A DNA stretch of 64,000 bases from Bacteroides mediterraneensis (lineage in GTDB: Bacteria; Bacteroidota; Bacteroidia; Bacteroidales; Bacteroidaceae): contig NZ_DAJPEN010000001.1 in the NCBI RefSeq assembly GCF_025993685.1, positions 744,001 through 808,000 of the forward strand. The letters are read 5' to 3'. The notes below the pieces were generated by a model. That model was not told the origin of the DNA and did no database searches. It saw only the letters and a program-made list of their open reading frames with translations. Of this stretch, positions 23,040 to 33,855 are shown piece by piece; position 1 is the first letter of the stretch; every line of letters begins with the position of its first letter. A program made the translations under genes and the position numbers.

Positions 23040-26000
23040 ATGAAAAACATAAGACAAAAGTTTCTCGAGAATAATTCTTCCAGGCAGAAGATATTTCTCA
23101 TGCGAAGCCACATTTTCTTTTTGTTATTTCTATTCTGTAGTGTTTCGTTGATGGCGCAGAATGGTATTCTGGTGAAAGGAAAGGTGCTTGATGCAAACAA
23201 TGAGCCCTTGATTGGTGCGGCTATTGTATTAAAAGGTAATACAAATGTGGGAACGGTCGCCGACTTGGACGGTAATTTTTCACTTCAAGTCCCCAGTCGG
23301 AATTCTGTGCTGACGGTTTCTTATCTGGGAATGACTCCACAAGATGTGAAGGTAAATGGAAAAACCATGATTGTGGTTGTATTGCGCGAGGACAGTGAAG
23401 TGCTGGATGAAGTGGTGGTTGTCGGTTATGGACAACAGAAAAAGGCCTCAGTTGTGGGAGCGATTACACAGACATCTTCTAAAGTGTTGGAACGAGCGGG
23501 TGGTGTTTCCGATTTGGGTTCTGCATTGACAGGTAACTTGCCAGGTGTTATTACTACGGCTTCTACCGGTATGCCGGGTGAAGAAGATCCGCAGATTGTA
23601 ATTCGTGGAGCAAGTTCATGGAACAATAGTTCTCCTTTGATTCTGGTGGATGGTATTGAACGTCCGATGTCGGGAATTGATGTCAATTCAGTGGAATCTA
23701 TTTCCGTATTGAAAGATGCGTCAGCCACAGCAGTGTATGGTGTAAAAGGTGCAAACGGTGTAATCTTGATTACAACAAAGCGTGGTAAGGAAGGTAAGGC
23801 TACCATTAATGTGGGTGGTAGTATGGCATTGAAGATGCCTTCCAAATTGCCTAACAAACTGGATTCATACGATGCGTTCCAATTGCGTAATGATGCAGTG
23901 GAATATGAATTGGGTTTGACACCCGATTCATGGATGTACATGATGTCGCAGGAACAGATGAATAAGTATCGTAATCCAGCCAATCAGGCAGAAGCGGAAC
24001 GCTATCCTAATATTGACTGGGCAGACTGGATGTTTAAGGATTATGCATTCTCTGAAAATGCAAACGTCAGTGTGAGTGGTGGTACACGGTTCGTGAAGTA
24101 TTATGCTGCCATTGACTACCAGCATGAAGGTGACTTGTTCAAGGAATATGATAACGGTCGCGGTTATCAGACAACGTATGGATATAACCGTGTGAACATG
24201 CGTAGTAACCTTGACTTCCAGCTGACTAAGACTACCTTATTAAAAACCAATCTTTCCGGTTCTCATGGCGTGAAGCAAGGACCTCGTACGGATTATGAAT
24301 ATAACATCTGGGGAAGTGCCTATACAACTCCTCCTAATGTATTTTATCCCCGTTATGAAGATGGAACTTGGGGATATGACCCGATTAACAATGCCAATAA
24401 CTCTGTAGCCGGACTGGCTTTGGCTGGGCAGAATACACGTACTACCACCCGTCTGACAACAGACTTCACACTGGAGCAGAAACTGGATTTCATCGTAAAA
24501 GGTTTGAGTGCCAAGGCTTCTATCTCCTGGGATAACGTTTTCTATGAACAGAACCGTGGTGTAAGTTCAACAGATCAGGCTTTGTATAAATATATTAATC
24601 CGGAAACAGGAGCTGTCAGCTATAACCCCAGTCAGGGTAGTCATAATTTTGATTTCCATGAACAAATCAACTGGGTAGCTGAAGGAGGTGCCATCGATGA
24701 TAATGCTACGGAACGCCATCTCTATTATTCAGCTCAGATTGATTATAATAATACATTTGGTAAACACACGGTAGGTGCCATGGGATTGTTCAGCCGCCAG
24801 GAACGTGCGAGAGGTAGTATTGTTCCGAACTATCGCGAAGACTGGGCTTTCCGTGTGACTTATAACTATGCCAACAAGTACTTCTTGGAATATAATGGTG
24901 CGTATAATGGTTCTGATAAGTTCAGTGCTGATAACCGTTTCGTATTCTTCAACTCTGGTGCTATTGGTTGGATGATTAGTGAAGAAAAATTCATGAAGAA
25001 AATCAAGTTCCTTGATATGTTGAAGCTGAGAGCTTCTTACGGTGAAATCGGTAATGACGTAATCGGTAGCGAATGGGATACTACTCGCCGCTGGTTGTAT
25101 ATGGATCAGTGGGAAACTGGAGGCAATATTGCGACCGGTTTGTATAATGTGGCCAGCCCTTACACTTTCTATCGCCAGAAAACGGTAGGTAATACGGATA
25201 TTCACTGGGAAGTGGTTCGTAAGTTCAATTTTGGTATCGATTATTCATTCTTGGGAGGTTTGTTTGCCGGTAATGTGGAAATCTTTAGAGACAGACGTTC
25301 CGACATTCTTATCAGCGGTTCCGATCGTGCCATGCCTTCTTACTTCGGCGGTATTGTCAGTGCACCTTGGGTAAACTTGGGTAAGGTTAAGAATCGCGGT
25401 TATGAGTTGGAACTTCGTTTCAACAAGACTTTGAGAAACAGCTTGCATTTGTGGGCCAACATGAACATGACGCATGCGGTCAATGAGGTGATTGAAGCTG
25501 ACGATCCTGAACTGCTTCCTGATTATCAGAAAGATGCAGGAAAGGCCATCGGCCAGACCCATACTTATGTAGACCATGGTTACACACAGACTATGGATGA
25601 CGTATATGGAAGTACGGCTTTTGAATCAAACGATGACCAGAAATTGCCTGGTACTTACTATATTCTCGATTACAACGGTGATGGTGTGATTAACTCTTAC
25701 GACCAGATTCCTTATGGATATTCAGGTAGTCCTCAGAACACATACAGTGCTTCTCTCGGATTCGATTATAAGGGATGGAGTTTCTTCATCCAGTTCTACG
25801 GAGTGAATAATGTAACCCGTCAGGTAGTGTTCTCTACATTCGGTCAGAAACAGTTGATTGCCTACGATGAAGGTTCACGTTGGAGTAAGTATAACGCAAA
25901 TCCGGATGTGCCGATGCCTCGTTTTGGCTCTACCACCAATAGTTATTATGATGCCGCCCGTTACTTCTATGACGGTTCATATATTCGTTTGAAGAATGTT

Positions 26001-26204
26001 GAGTTGTCTTATACCTTTACTAGCGGCTGGATTAAGAGTTTGGGACTTTCTAATTTGAAACTATATGTTAATGGTAATAACCTTTGGGTATGGACTCGTA
26101 TGCCTGATGACCGTGAATCAAACTTTGCAGGTACCGGTTGGGCTTCACAAGGTGCTTATCCTACGGTGAAACGTATTAACTTCGGTTTAAAATTCACATT
26201 ATAA
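23040..26204 (+). CDS. SusC-type TonB-dependent xylan transporter (XusA-like)
   Basis: A 1054-residue outer-membrane TonB-dependent transporter that imports oligosaccharides together with the SusD partner encoded 1 base downstream. Order of parts: signal peptide (hydrophobic run about 23-38, ending SLMAQ), a carboxypeptidase-regulatory-like domain (about 45-120), a TonB box EVVVVGYG, a plug with VIRGASSWNNSSPLILVDGI and GVKGANGVILITTKRG, and a beta-barrel ending in Phe-rich strands (FGLKFTL). A second ATG at 23100 gives a more compact signal peptide. The neighbour order points to xylan as substrate. The promoter and direct repeats lie about 135-220 bases upstream. Confidence 0.95.
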   Translation: MKNIRQKFLENNSSRQKIFLMRSHIFFLLFLFCSVSLMAQNGILVKGKVLDANNEPLIGAAIVLKGNTNVGTVADLDGNFSLQVPSRNSVLTVSYLGMTPQDVKVNGKTMIVVVLREDSEVLDEVVVVGYGQQKKASVVGAITQTSSKVLERAGGVSDLGSALTGNLPGVITTASTGMPGEEDPQIVIRGASSWNNSSPLILVDGIERPMSGIDVNSVESISVLKDASATAVYGVKGANGVILITTKRGKEGKATINVGGSMALKMPSKLPNKLDSYDAFQLRNDAVEYELGLTPDSWMYMMSQEQMNKYRNPANQAEAERYPNIDWADWMFKDYAFSENANVSVSGGTRFVKYYAAIDYQHEGDLFKEYDNGRGYQTTYGYNRVNMRSNLDFQLTKTTLLKTNLSGSHGVKQGPRTDYEYNIWGSAYTTPPNVFYPRYEDGTWGYDPINNANNSVAGLALAGQNTRTTTRLTTDFTLEQKLDFIVKGLSAKASISWDNVFYEQNRGVSSTDQALYKYINPETGAVSYNPSQGSHNFDFHEQINWVAEGGAIDDNATERHLYYSAQIDYNNTFGKHTVGAMGLFSRQERARGSIVPNYREDWAFRVTYNYANKYFLEYNGAYNGSDKFSADNRFVFFNSGAIGWMISEEKFMKKIKFLDMLKLRASYGEIGNDVIGSEWDTTRRWLYMDQWETGGNIATGLYNVASPYTFYRQKTVGNTDIHWEVVRKFNFGIDYSFLGGLFAGNVEIFRDRRSDILISGSDRAMPSYFGGIVSAPWVNLGKVKNRGYELELRFNKTLRNSLHLWANMNMTHAVNEVIEADDPELLPDYQKDAGKAIGQTHTYVDHGYTQTMDDVYGSTAFESNDDQKLPGTYYILDYNGDGVINSYDQIPYGYSGSPQNTYSASLGFDYKGWSFFIQFYGVNNVTRQVVFSTFGQKQLIAYDEGSRWSKYNANPDVPMPRFGSTTNSYYDAARYFYDGSYIRLKNVELSYTFTSGWIKSLGLSNLKLYVNGNNLWVWTRMPDDRESNFAGTGWASQGAYPTVKRINFGLKFTL

Positions 26205-26205
26205 A

Positions 26206-28116
26206 ATGATAAGTCAAATGAAAAGAAAATATATACGTACATTATTCTATGGCGGACTTCTTTCACTGTGCTGCGTAGGAATGAGCTCTTGTGAGGATTA
26301 TCTTGACAAGGCCCCCGAAAGTAGTGTGAATCCAGAGGACGCATTCAAGAATTTCCGAAATTTCCAGGGATTCACGGAGGAATTGTATTATTGTATTCCT
26401 GATTTCGCCCATGGTTATTGGAACAACTCATTCAACTGGGGAGAAGATGAACTTATCTCCTTTAGTATTGATTATCACATGGGATATAAGATTGACATGG
26501 GAGACTTCTGGGGATGGCAGTCAAGCTATGATGGCTGGCAGTGTGGCTGGATGGACCGCAGCAATACGGTAGCTAATTCTACCGACCGTTTCCAGAAATC
26601 CTTGTGGCCTTTGGCATGGTATGGAATTCGTAAATGCAATCTGGGCATTGAAAATATAGATAAAATGGTGGAAGGTACGGAGGAACAGCGTGACCTGATT
26701 TTGGGACAGCTTTATTTCTTCCGCGGATGGTTCCATTTTGAACTGATGCAATATTTTGGCGGTTTGCCTTATATTGATTCAGTGCCTTCTTCTACCGAAC
26801 CGCTGCGCAATCCGCGTTTGAGTTATCAGGAATGTGCCGATCGGGCTGCGGAAGATTTTCGTCGTGCGGCAGACTTGTTACCTATAAACTGGGATGATAC
26901 CACTACAGGTAAAGCCACGTTCGGAAATAACCAGCAGCGCATCAATAAGATTATGGCTTTGGGTTATTTGGGTAAGAATTATTTGTGGGCCGGCAGTCCG
27001 CTGATGAATTATGAATCTCAGGGCAGTAAAACGTACAATGCGGATTATTGCAAGAAAGCGGCAGATGCATTTGCTGAATTGTTGACTTTGGTTGAAGGTG
27101 GTCAGACTCAATATGCTTTGGTTGATTTTGAACATTATACGGATATTTTCTATTCATTTAAACAGAATAGCAAGAATCCGGGTTCTACTGAGGCTATTTT
27201 CCAGACACCCATGTATGACTGGTGGATGGGTTCCGGATGGTGTCTGGGTCCACAATATGTTCCTTCTATCCTGGCCAACGAAACCAATGGGGTCGTATTT
27301 TCACCCACAGCCAACTATGTGAACTATTACGGTATGGCCAATGGACTTCCGTTGAATGACTCGGATTCTGGTTTTGATAAAGAGCATCCTTGGAAAGGCC
27401 GTGACCCACGTTTCTATGCTGACATTACTTATGATGGCTTGCAGGTCATTGAGAATACGGCCAAGTTCAGCGCAGACCAGCGTGAAAAGCAGATTCAGTA
27501 TGCCAATCTTTATACAGGCGGTAATTATCGTGACGTCAAGAATGAAAGTCGTACGGGATATTTGTTGCACAAGTTCACTCCGCTTGTAGTGAATGGTTTT
27601 GACGAAGGTCTGCGTGATTACGGTGATGCCTTGACCATTCAGGTAAGTTGGATGCGTTTGTCCGATATATATCTGATGTATGCCGAATCTGTTGCGAATG
27701 GATATGGAAGTCCGACATCCAAGGCTGGACAGTGCCAGTTGACCGCACTTGATGCAGTGAATAAAATCCGTGAACGTGCAGGGGTAGATGATATGGCAAG
27801 TAAATATGCCGGCACTTTAAGTGGGTTCATGAGTGAGCTGCGACGTGAGCGTGCCGTAGAATTGGCATACGAAGGACATCGTTTCAATGACTTGCGCCGC
27901 TGGTTGCTGTTGACAGAGTATCCTTATACTATCAAGACTTCACAGGAATTTGACCGCGTGGAATTGAACAAGGAAGATCCTACTCAGAGCCGTGTCGCCA
28001 ATTTCAGAGAAGAAGTTATTGTAACCCGTAATTTCTCTGAGAAACATTACTGGTTACCTTTAAAGGTTTCAGATGTGAATATCTACCCGGAATTTACTCA
28101 GAATCCCGGTTGGTAA
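26206..28116 (+). CDS. SusD-type surface glycan-binding lipoprotein (XusB-like)
   Basis: A 636-residue surface lipoprotein that captures xylan fragments and lids the adjacent SusC-type barrel. The signal peptide ends with a lipobox in VGMSSC, and the acidic residues after the Cys (EDYLD) favour export to the cell surface. A SusD N-terminal domain with tetratricopeptide-like helices (DLILGQLYFFRGWFHFELMQYFGG) is followed by the RagB/SusD C-terminal part with ELRRERAVELAYEGHRFNDLRRW. ATG 26218 is an alternative start closer to the signal peptide. It is co-transcribed with its SusC partner. Confidence 0.95.
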   Translation: MISQMKRKYIRTLFYGGLLSLCCVGMSSCEDYLDKAPESSVNPEDAFKNFRNFQGFTEELYYCIPDFAHGYWNNSFNWGEDELISFSIDYHMGYKIDMGDFWGWQSSYDGWQCGWMDRSNTVANSTDRFQKSLWPLAWYGIRKCNLGIENIDKMVEGTEEQRDLILGQLYFFRGWFHFELMQYFGGLPYIDSVPSSTEPLRNPRLSYQECADRAAEDFRRAADLLPINWDDTTTGKATFGNNQQRINKIMALGYLGKNYLWAGSPLMNYESQGSKTYNADYCKKAADAFAELLTLVEGGQTQYALVDFEHYTDIFYSFKQNSKNPGSTEAIFQTPMYDWWMGSGWCLGPQYVPSILANETNGVVFSPTANYVNYYGMANGLPLNDSDSGFDKEHPWKGRDPRFYADITYDGLQVIENTAKFSADQREKQIQYANLYTGGNYRDVKNESRTGYLLHKFTPLVVNGFDEGLRDYGDALTIQVSWMRLSDIYLMYAESVANGYGSPTSKAGQCQLTALDAVNKIRERAGVDDMASKYAGTLSGFMSELRRERAVELAYEGHRFNDLRRWLLLTEYPYTIKTSQEFDRVELNKEDPTQSRVANFREEVIVTRNFSEKHYWLPLKVSDVNIYPEFTQNPGW

Positions 28117-28159
28117 TGTTCTTGAGAATTTTGAATGCTATAATTAAAAAGGAATTAAA

Positions 28160-31006
28160 ATGAAAAACATACGAATAAAGTCTGTTTTATGTATAGCACT
28201 TGCAACTCCTTCATTGTATGTCGGTGCTCAGAATTTGCCGTCAGATTTGCGGGGTGCCGGTTCTGATTCACTGTCGGTTGCTGAAGAGGAGTTAGTACAA
28301 GTAGCATATAGAAAGGTCAATAAGAACGATCTTTTAGGAGGAGTTTCTTCTGTGAACGTAGAAGAACTCATGAAGAAGGATTATTTTACCTACAGTCTGG
28401 ATGGCATGGAAAACATGGTCAGCGGCTGGAATGGAAGTAGCTTATGGGGAATGGATTCCTATTTGGTGTTGGTGGATGGAGTGCCACGCGATGCAAATAA
28501 CGTGATGCCTTCCGAAATCAAGGATATCACTTTCATGAAAGGTGCTTCGGCTGTTGTTCTTTATGGTAGTCGTGCGGCTAAGGGAGTCATATACATTACG
28601 ACCAAACGTGGACAAATTGGTGATACTCGCATTGACGTACGCGGTAATACGGGTTTCTTCGTGCCGAAAAGCTATCCGAAGTATCTGGGATCGGCCGAAT
28701 ACATGACTCTTTATAATGAAGCTCGTGTGAATGATGGTATGGACCCATTGTACAGTGAGGCGGACATTTATAATTATGGTTCTGGAAGCAATCCTTATCG
28801 TTATCCGGATGTGAATCTTTATTCAGACGATTATCTGAAGAAAGCTTACAACCAGTCGGATGTGACGGCTGAAATCTCAGGAGGTTCCGAAAGAGCACGT
28901 TTTTATACCAATATCAATTTGTATAATACGGGGTCTCTGTTGAAAGTCGGCAATGCGAAAGATGACCGTACTACCCGCTTTAGTGTACGAGGTAATATTG
29001 ATGTCAATCTAGGACAGTATGTAAAAACCTATGTGAATGCCAATGCTACTTTCTATGATGGACGTAGTGCACGAGGCGATTTCTGGGGAGCAGCTGCTTC
29101 GTTGAGACCGAACCGTATTTCTCCGCTGATTCCAGTCGATTATATTATGCAGAATAATACGGATGCTTGGAATCTGGTGAATAACAGCCGTTACCTGATT
29201 GACGGAAAATATTTGCTGGGAGGTACGCAGGTGGATCAGACCAATGAAATTGCAAACCTTTATGCGGCAGGTGTCAATACTTATACAAGCCGTCAGTATC
29301 AGTTTGATATGGGAGTGGATGTAGACCTTTCCATGCTTTTGAAGGGACTTTCATTCCAGACACGTTTTGCCATTGATTATTCCACAACTTACAATCGTTA
29401 TTACAGTGATACTTATGCCACTTTCGAACCTCAGTGGTCTAATGTCAATGGTGAGGATTTGATTGTTGGCTTGACGAAATATGGCGACGATGTGCACGAT
29501 GGAATCCAGCATATTGCCGATAGCTGGAACCGTCAGACGATGGCTTTTTCTGCCCAGCTGAACTATAATAACAAATTTGCAGACGACCATACAGTTTCTG
29601 CCATGTTGGTTGCTGCGGGTTATCAGCAGGGAGAAAGCGCAGTCTACCATAAAACAAGTAATGTGAACTTAGGTTTGCAGGTAGATTATGATTATCTGAG
29701 CAAATATTATCTGAGTTTTGGAGGGGCTTTGATTCATTCAGCCCGTCTTCCGGAAAACAATCGTAACGCGTTCTCACCATCTCTTACTTTGGGTTGGCGC
29801 TTGAGTAAGGAAAACTTCCTTGCGGATTCTTCCGTATTGGATGATTTGATGCTGAGTGTGTCAGGTTCTGTATTGAACACTGATTTAGGCATTGACGATT
29901 ATTATATGTATGAGAGTACTTATGACCAGGCTAATGGTGCTTGGTGGGGGTGGGCCGATGGTAACCAAAGTCATGCCACTGAATCTAGACGTGGTAACAA
30001 TCCGGACCTTTCTTTCATCAAACGTAAAGAAATCAGCGTGGGATTGCGTGGCTCATTATGGAATAAGCTGCTGACATTCGATGCTTCCTTCTTCAAGAAC
30101 AGCCTCGAAGGGATGTTGGTACAGCCTTCCAATAGTTTCCCGAACTATTTCGTATCCTATTGGCCGGAAAGTTCATTGCTTCCTTATTTGAATTACAACA
30201 ACAGCACTCGTACCGGCTTTGATGTAGCCTTGAACTTCAATAAGAAAATGGGTGAGGTCGATTTTAATCTGGGTGTAAATGCGACTTATTATACCAATGA
30301 GAATACGAAGGTAGACGAATTGTATGAAGATCAATATCGTTACCGTAAGGGTAAACCTACTGATGGCATGTGGGGATTGCAGGCCGAAGGTTTCTATAAT
30401 AGTGAGGAAGAAATCCAGAATTCAGGAATTACCTCTTCTTTCGGCGAATTGAAACCGGGTGATTTGAAGTATGTCGATCAGAACGGTGATAAGATTATCG
30501 ATGAAAAGGATGAGGTTTATTTGGGCGAACGTTATGGCTGGCAGGGTACTCCGCTGACAGTGGGTTTAAATTTGACCTTGAAATGGAAGAACTTTACTTT
30601 GTTTGCACTTGGTACGGGTTACTGGGGTGCATCGGCTTTCATGAGCAGTGACTATTATTGGGTATTTGGCGATAAAAAATATTCGGAAGTTGTTCGGGGC
30701 CGTTGGACGCCTGAAACGGCTGAAACGGCTACTTATCCGCGCTTGACTACCCAGACCGATAACCATAATTATCGTAATTCAGACTTCTGGATGTATAAGA
30801 CCGATCGTTTCAATTTGTCTCGTTTGCAGTTGACTTACGACTTGCCGCAGCAGTGGTTAGGCAATTCATTTGTACGTAGTTTTTCTGTATATGCGTATGC
30901 GAGCAATTTGTTGACAATCTCAAAAGAGCGTGAAAAGTTGGAACTGAATACAGGAGCGGCTCCTCAGACCCGTTTCTACAACATCGGTTTCAAGATAGGT
31001 TTCTAA
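28160..31006 (+). CDS. Second SusC-type transporter, lacking the N-terminal domain (XusC-like)
   Basis: A 948-residue TonB-dependent transporter. After the signal peptide (ending YVGAQ) it has only a short linker and a TonB-box-like EELVQVAYRK. The carboxypeptidase-regulatory-like domain of the first SusC is absent, and this accounts for most of the 106-residue difference. Plug motifs are SYLVLVDGVPRD and GSRAAKGVIYITTKRG. The barrel ends FYNIGFKIGF. It pairs with the SusD-type gene 25 bases downstream. In the xus cluster of xylan-degrading Bacteroidota the second pair takes a related but distinct ligand. Confidence 0.93.
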   Translation: MKNIRIKSVLCIALATPSLYVGAQNLPSDLRGAGSDSLSVAEEELVQVAYRKVNKNDLLGGVSSVNVEELMKKDYFTYSLDGMENMVSGWNGSSLWGMDSYLVLVDGVPRDANNVMPSEIKDITFMKGASAVVLYGSRAAKGVIYITTKRGQIGDTRIDVRGNTGFFVPKSYPKYLGSAEYMTLYNEARVNDGMDPLYSEADIYNYGSGSNPYRYPDVNLYSDDYLKKAYNQSDVTAEISGGSERARFYTNINLYNTGSLLKVGNAKDDRTTRFSVRGNIDVNLGQYVKTYVNANATFYDGRSARGDFWGAAASLRPNRISPLIPVDYIMQNNTDAWNLVNNSRYLIDGKYLLGGTQVDQTNEIANLYAAGVNTYTSRQYQFDMGVDVDLSMLLKGLSFQTRFAIDYSTTYNRYYSDTYATFEPQWSNVNGEDLIVGLTKYGDDVHDGIQHIADSWNRQTMAFSAQLNYNNKFADDHTVSAMLVAAGYQQGESAVYHKTSNVNLGLQVDYDYLSKYYLSFGGALIHSARLPENNRNAFSPSLTLGWRLSKENFLADSSVLDDLMLSVSGSVLNTDLGIDDYYMYESTYDQANGAWWGWADGNQSHATESRRGNNPDLSFIKRKEISVGLRGSLWNKLLTFDASFFKNSLEGMLVQPSNSFPNYFVSYWPESSLLPYLNYNNSTRTGFDVALNFNKKMGEVDFNLGVNATYYTNENTKVDELYEDQYRYRKGKPTDGMWGLQAEGFYNSEEEIQNSGITSSFGELKPGDLKYVDQNGDKIIDEKDEVYLGERYGWQGTPLTVGLNLTLKWKNFTLFALGTGYWGASAFMSSDYYWVFGDKKYSEVVRGRWTPETAETATYPRLTTQTDNHNYRNSDFWMYKTDRFNLSRLQLTYDLPQQWLGNSFVRSFSVYAYASNLLTISKEREKLELNTGAAPQTRFYNIGFKIGF

Positions 31007-31031
31007 ATTGATATAATTAAAGTAGATTCTT

Positions 31032-32807
31032 ATGAAAAAAATATTGACAGTTTGTGTCGCGGCTTTTTTGCTGGTGGGATGCGATGATTTGTTTACACCG
31101 GCCATAGAGAATAATAAGCAGCTTTCGGATGGGCTTAATGATCCTTTGTATGCAGAAGGAGTTTTGGCCAATGCTTATACCCGCAATCCATATAACTCAC
31201 AGTCATTTAATGATGTGGCAACCGATGATGCGGTAACTAACCAGACCAGTAACACCTATCTGAAGATGGCTACCGGTTCCTGGACTTCCAATAATAATCC
31301 CATGGATCAATGGGGGTCGTGTAAAGCGGCTATTCATTATATCAATTTGTTCCTGACACAGGTTGATCAGGTTTCATGGGTAAATGATCCGGTTGTAAAT
31401 ATGATGTTTTGTGACCGTCTGAAAGGAGAAGCATACGGGTTGCGTGCGATGTTTAATTTCTATATGTTGCAAGCACATGCCGGTTATACGGCTGATGGTC
31501 GTCTGATGGGCGTTCCAATTGTGGAAGAAGTGGAAGATGAGACTTCTGATTTCAACTATCCACGTAATACATTTGATGAATGTATTCAGGCAATTTATGA
31601 TGATGTGCAGAGAGCAGAGGATTTGTTGCCGCTTGATTATGAGAATATCTCTTCAGATGCTCAGGTCCCGGAAATCTACCGTTCAGAAGGTGCCAACTTC
31701 AGTCAGTATAACATTGTGTTCGGTAATAATTTCCGTACTCGTATGAGTGGACGTATTGCCTTGGCATTCCGTGCCAAGGCCGCACTTCTGGCAGCGAGTC
31801 CGGCTTTTGCCGATGGAAGCAAGGTTACTTGGGCAGAAGCTGCCGATTATAACGGTGAGATTTTGGACTTGATAGGAGGCATCTCTGGTTTGGCTGCCAA
31901 TGGCAACACATGGTATAAAAATGCCGATGAAATCAATAACCTGACCGGAGGCTCCAATCCGCCGGAAATGTTATGGCGAAACGGTAAGGATGCTACAGCC
32001 TATTCTTTGGAACAGGCACAGTTCCCGCCCAGCCTTTATGGTAGCGGCCAGATTAATCCGACTCAGAATCTGGTAGATGCTTTCCCGATGGCGAATGGTT
32101 ATCCTATCAGCAGTACTGAAGCTGGATATGATGCACAGAATCCTTATGCAAACCGTGATCCACGTTTGAACCTTTATATTGTGGTGAATGGAACGACAAT
32201 GGGGACTGATGGTAAGACGATTGACACAAGTGCAGATAATACCGCCAACAACGATGGCTTGAATCGTGAGAATGGCTATTCAACTCGTACTGGCTATTAC
32301 ATGCGTAAACATTTGCGTGAAGATGTGTACTTGAGTTCTACTACTACCACTGGCCAGCCGCATTATAGTCCTCGTATCCGTTATACGGAGATTTATCTGA
32401 ATTATGCAGAAGCTGCCAATGAGGCTTGGGGACCTACAGGAACGGGAAAACATGGATATTCTGCGTATGACGTCATCAAGGCGATTCGTCAGCGTGCCGG
32501 TATCAAAGATGAAAATGGAAATGACCCTTATCTGGAAAGCATTAAGAACGATCAGGTTAAGATGCGTGATTTGATTCGGAATGAGCGCCGTTTGGAGCTG
32601 TGCTTTGAAGGTTTCCGTTTCTGGGATTTGCGCCGTTGGAATATGAGTTTGAATGAACCTGCAAAAGGTGTACGTATTAGCGGAGGTACTTATCAGGTAT
32701 TTGATGTGGAAAGTCGTACATATAATGATTTCATGCGGTTCGGCCCGATACCTTATAGTGAGGTGATAAAATTTGATGCTTTGGAGCAGAATGTGGGTTG
32801 GAAATGA
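31032..32807 (+). CDS. Second SusD-type surface lipoprotein (XusD-like)
   Basis: A 591-residue SusD homologue. A short signal peptide ends in the lipobox LLVGC, followed by acidic DDLF. Internal signatures are GEAYGLRAMFNFYMLQAHAG and, near the end, RNERRLELCFEGFRFWDLRRWN. It should bind xylooligosaccharides on the surface and cap the second SusC-type barrel. It is too divergent from the first SusD to be a recent tandem duplicate. It is followed after 19 bases by the DUF1735-type lipoprotein gene. Confidence 0.94.
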   Translation: MKKILTVCVAAFLLVGCDDLFTPAIENNKQLSDGLNDPLYAEGVLANAYTRNPYNSQSFNDVATDDAVTNQTSNTYLKMATGSWTSNNNPMDQWGSCKAAIHYINLFLTQVDQVSWVNDPVVNMMFCDRLKGEAYGLRAMFNFYMLQAHAGYTADGRLMGVPIVEEVEDETSDFNYPRNTFDECIQAIYDDVQRAEDLLPLDYENISSDAQVPEIYRSEGANFSQYNIVFGNNFRTRMSGRIALAFRAKAALLAASPAFADGSKVTWAEAADYNGEILDLIGGISGLAANGNTWYKNADEINNLTGGSNPPEMLWRNGKDATAYSLEQAQFPPSLYGSGQINPTQNLVDAFPMANGYPISSTEAGYDAQNPYANRDPRLNLYIVVNGTTMGTDGKTIDTSADNTANNDGLNRENGYSTRTGYYMRKHLREDVYLSSTTTTGQPHYSPRIRYTEIYLNYAEAANEAWGPTGTGKHGYSAYDVIKAIRQRAGIKDENGNDPYLESIKNDQVKMRDLIRNERRLELCFEGFRFWDLRRWNMSLNEPAKGVRISGGTYQVFDVESRTYNDFMRFGPIPYSEVIKFDALEQNVGWK

Positions 32808-32826
32808 TTTATGTTGAATAACTTTA

Positions 32827-33846
32827 ATGACTGAAAAAATGAAAAAACTATTTTATTTGTTTTCATTGATTACGCTGATTGCTTTTTCTTCTTGTAAGAA
32901 CCAGGATTGGTCTTTCCCGGATTATGGAACAACAACTGTATATTTTGCGTACCAGTATCCGGTAAGAACACTTGTGTTGGGTAATGATGAGACATTTGAC
33001 AATACCAGAGACAACCAGCATAAATGCCTTATTAAAGCGACAATGGGTGGTGTGTATGAAAACAACATTACCCCTATAGTCGATATCAATGTGGTGAATT
33101 CATTGTGTGATAACTTGACTTTCTCCACTGGAGGTAAAGTGGAACCGATGCCTTCCGATTATTATAAATTATCTTCGGATCAGATTGTCATTCCGCAAGG
33201 TGAGATTAGTGCCGGTGTGGAAGTTCAGCTGACGGATGCTTTCTTTGCAGACCCTAAATCAATCGAGACTACTTATGTGATTCCTCTGGTGATGTCGAAT
33301 GTACAGAATGCAGATTCCATTCTTTCCGGATCTCCGATGGTAGAGAATCCTGTCCGTTGCAATAAAAATGACTGGAATGTACTGCCTAAAGATTATATTC
33401 TGTATGCGGTGAAATATGTCAATCCATGGGATGCGGTATATTTGCGTCGCGGAGTGGATCAGGTTTCTCAGGCTGGTGCTACAAATACGGTGGTTCGTCA
33501 TGCTGGTTATGTGGAAGATGATGAGGTCTGTGAATTGACAACGCGTTCCTTGAAAGAAGCAAACTTTGCCTTGTCACTTAATAATCAAGATTGTAACTTG
33601 ATTCTTTCTTTTAATGACAACAATGAATGTACAATCTCGACAGATACTCAGGGATGTACGGTTTCCGGTTCTGGAAAATACGTAGAAAAAGGCGAAAAGA
33701 ATTCTTTTAATAACAAGGATCGTGATGTGTTGTATCTGGATTATGTGGTAGATTTGGGTTCGGTAACTTATGCTACGAAGGATACATTGGTTATGCGTGA
33801 CCGTCAGGTAAAACCTGAATGGTTTGAAGTGACCTATAATAATTAA
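32827..33846 (+). CDS. DUF1735-type surface glycan-binding lipoprotein (XusE-like)
   Basis: A 339-residue lipoprotein with a signal peptide ending IAFSSC. The N-terminal half carries DUF1735-like beta sandwich features (TTVYFAYQYPVRTLVLGNDETFDN and PSDYYKLSSDQIVIPQG). The C-terminal half, from about residue 185, looks like the DUF5627 type. Proteins at this position in xylan loci are non-catalytic surface glycan-binding proteins. ATG 32839 is an alternative start giving a tighter signal peptide. The fixed place between the second SusD and the GH10 xylanase matches xusE. Confidence 0.8.
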   Translation: MTEKMKKLFYLFSLITLIAFSSCKNQDWSFPDYGTTTVYFAYQYPVRTLVLGNDETFDNTRDNQHKCLIKATMGGVYENNITPIVDINVVNSLCDNLTFSTGGKVEPMPSDYYKLSSDQIVIPQGEISAGVEVQLTDAFFADPKSIETTYVIPLVMSNVQNADSILSGSPMVENPVRCNKNDWNVLPKDYILYAVKYVNPWDAVYLRRGVDQVSQAGATNTVVRHAGYVEDDEVCELTTRSLKEANFALSLNNQDCNLILSFNDNNECTISTDTQGCTVSGSGKYVEKGEKNSFNNKDRDVLYLDYVVDLGSVTYATKDTLVMRDRQVKPEWFEVTYNN

Positions 33847-33855
33847 CCTTAAAAT

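Noticed and set aside
28160..32807. Second susC/susD pair as a recent tandem duplication of the first
   Set aside because: The proteins differ in length, domain content and most of the sequence, and the two-pair order is an old conserved feature of xylan loci.
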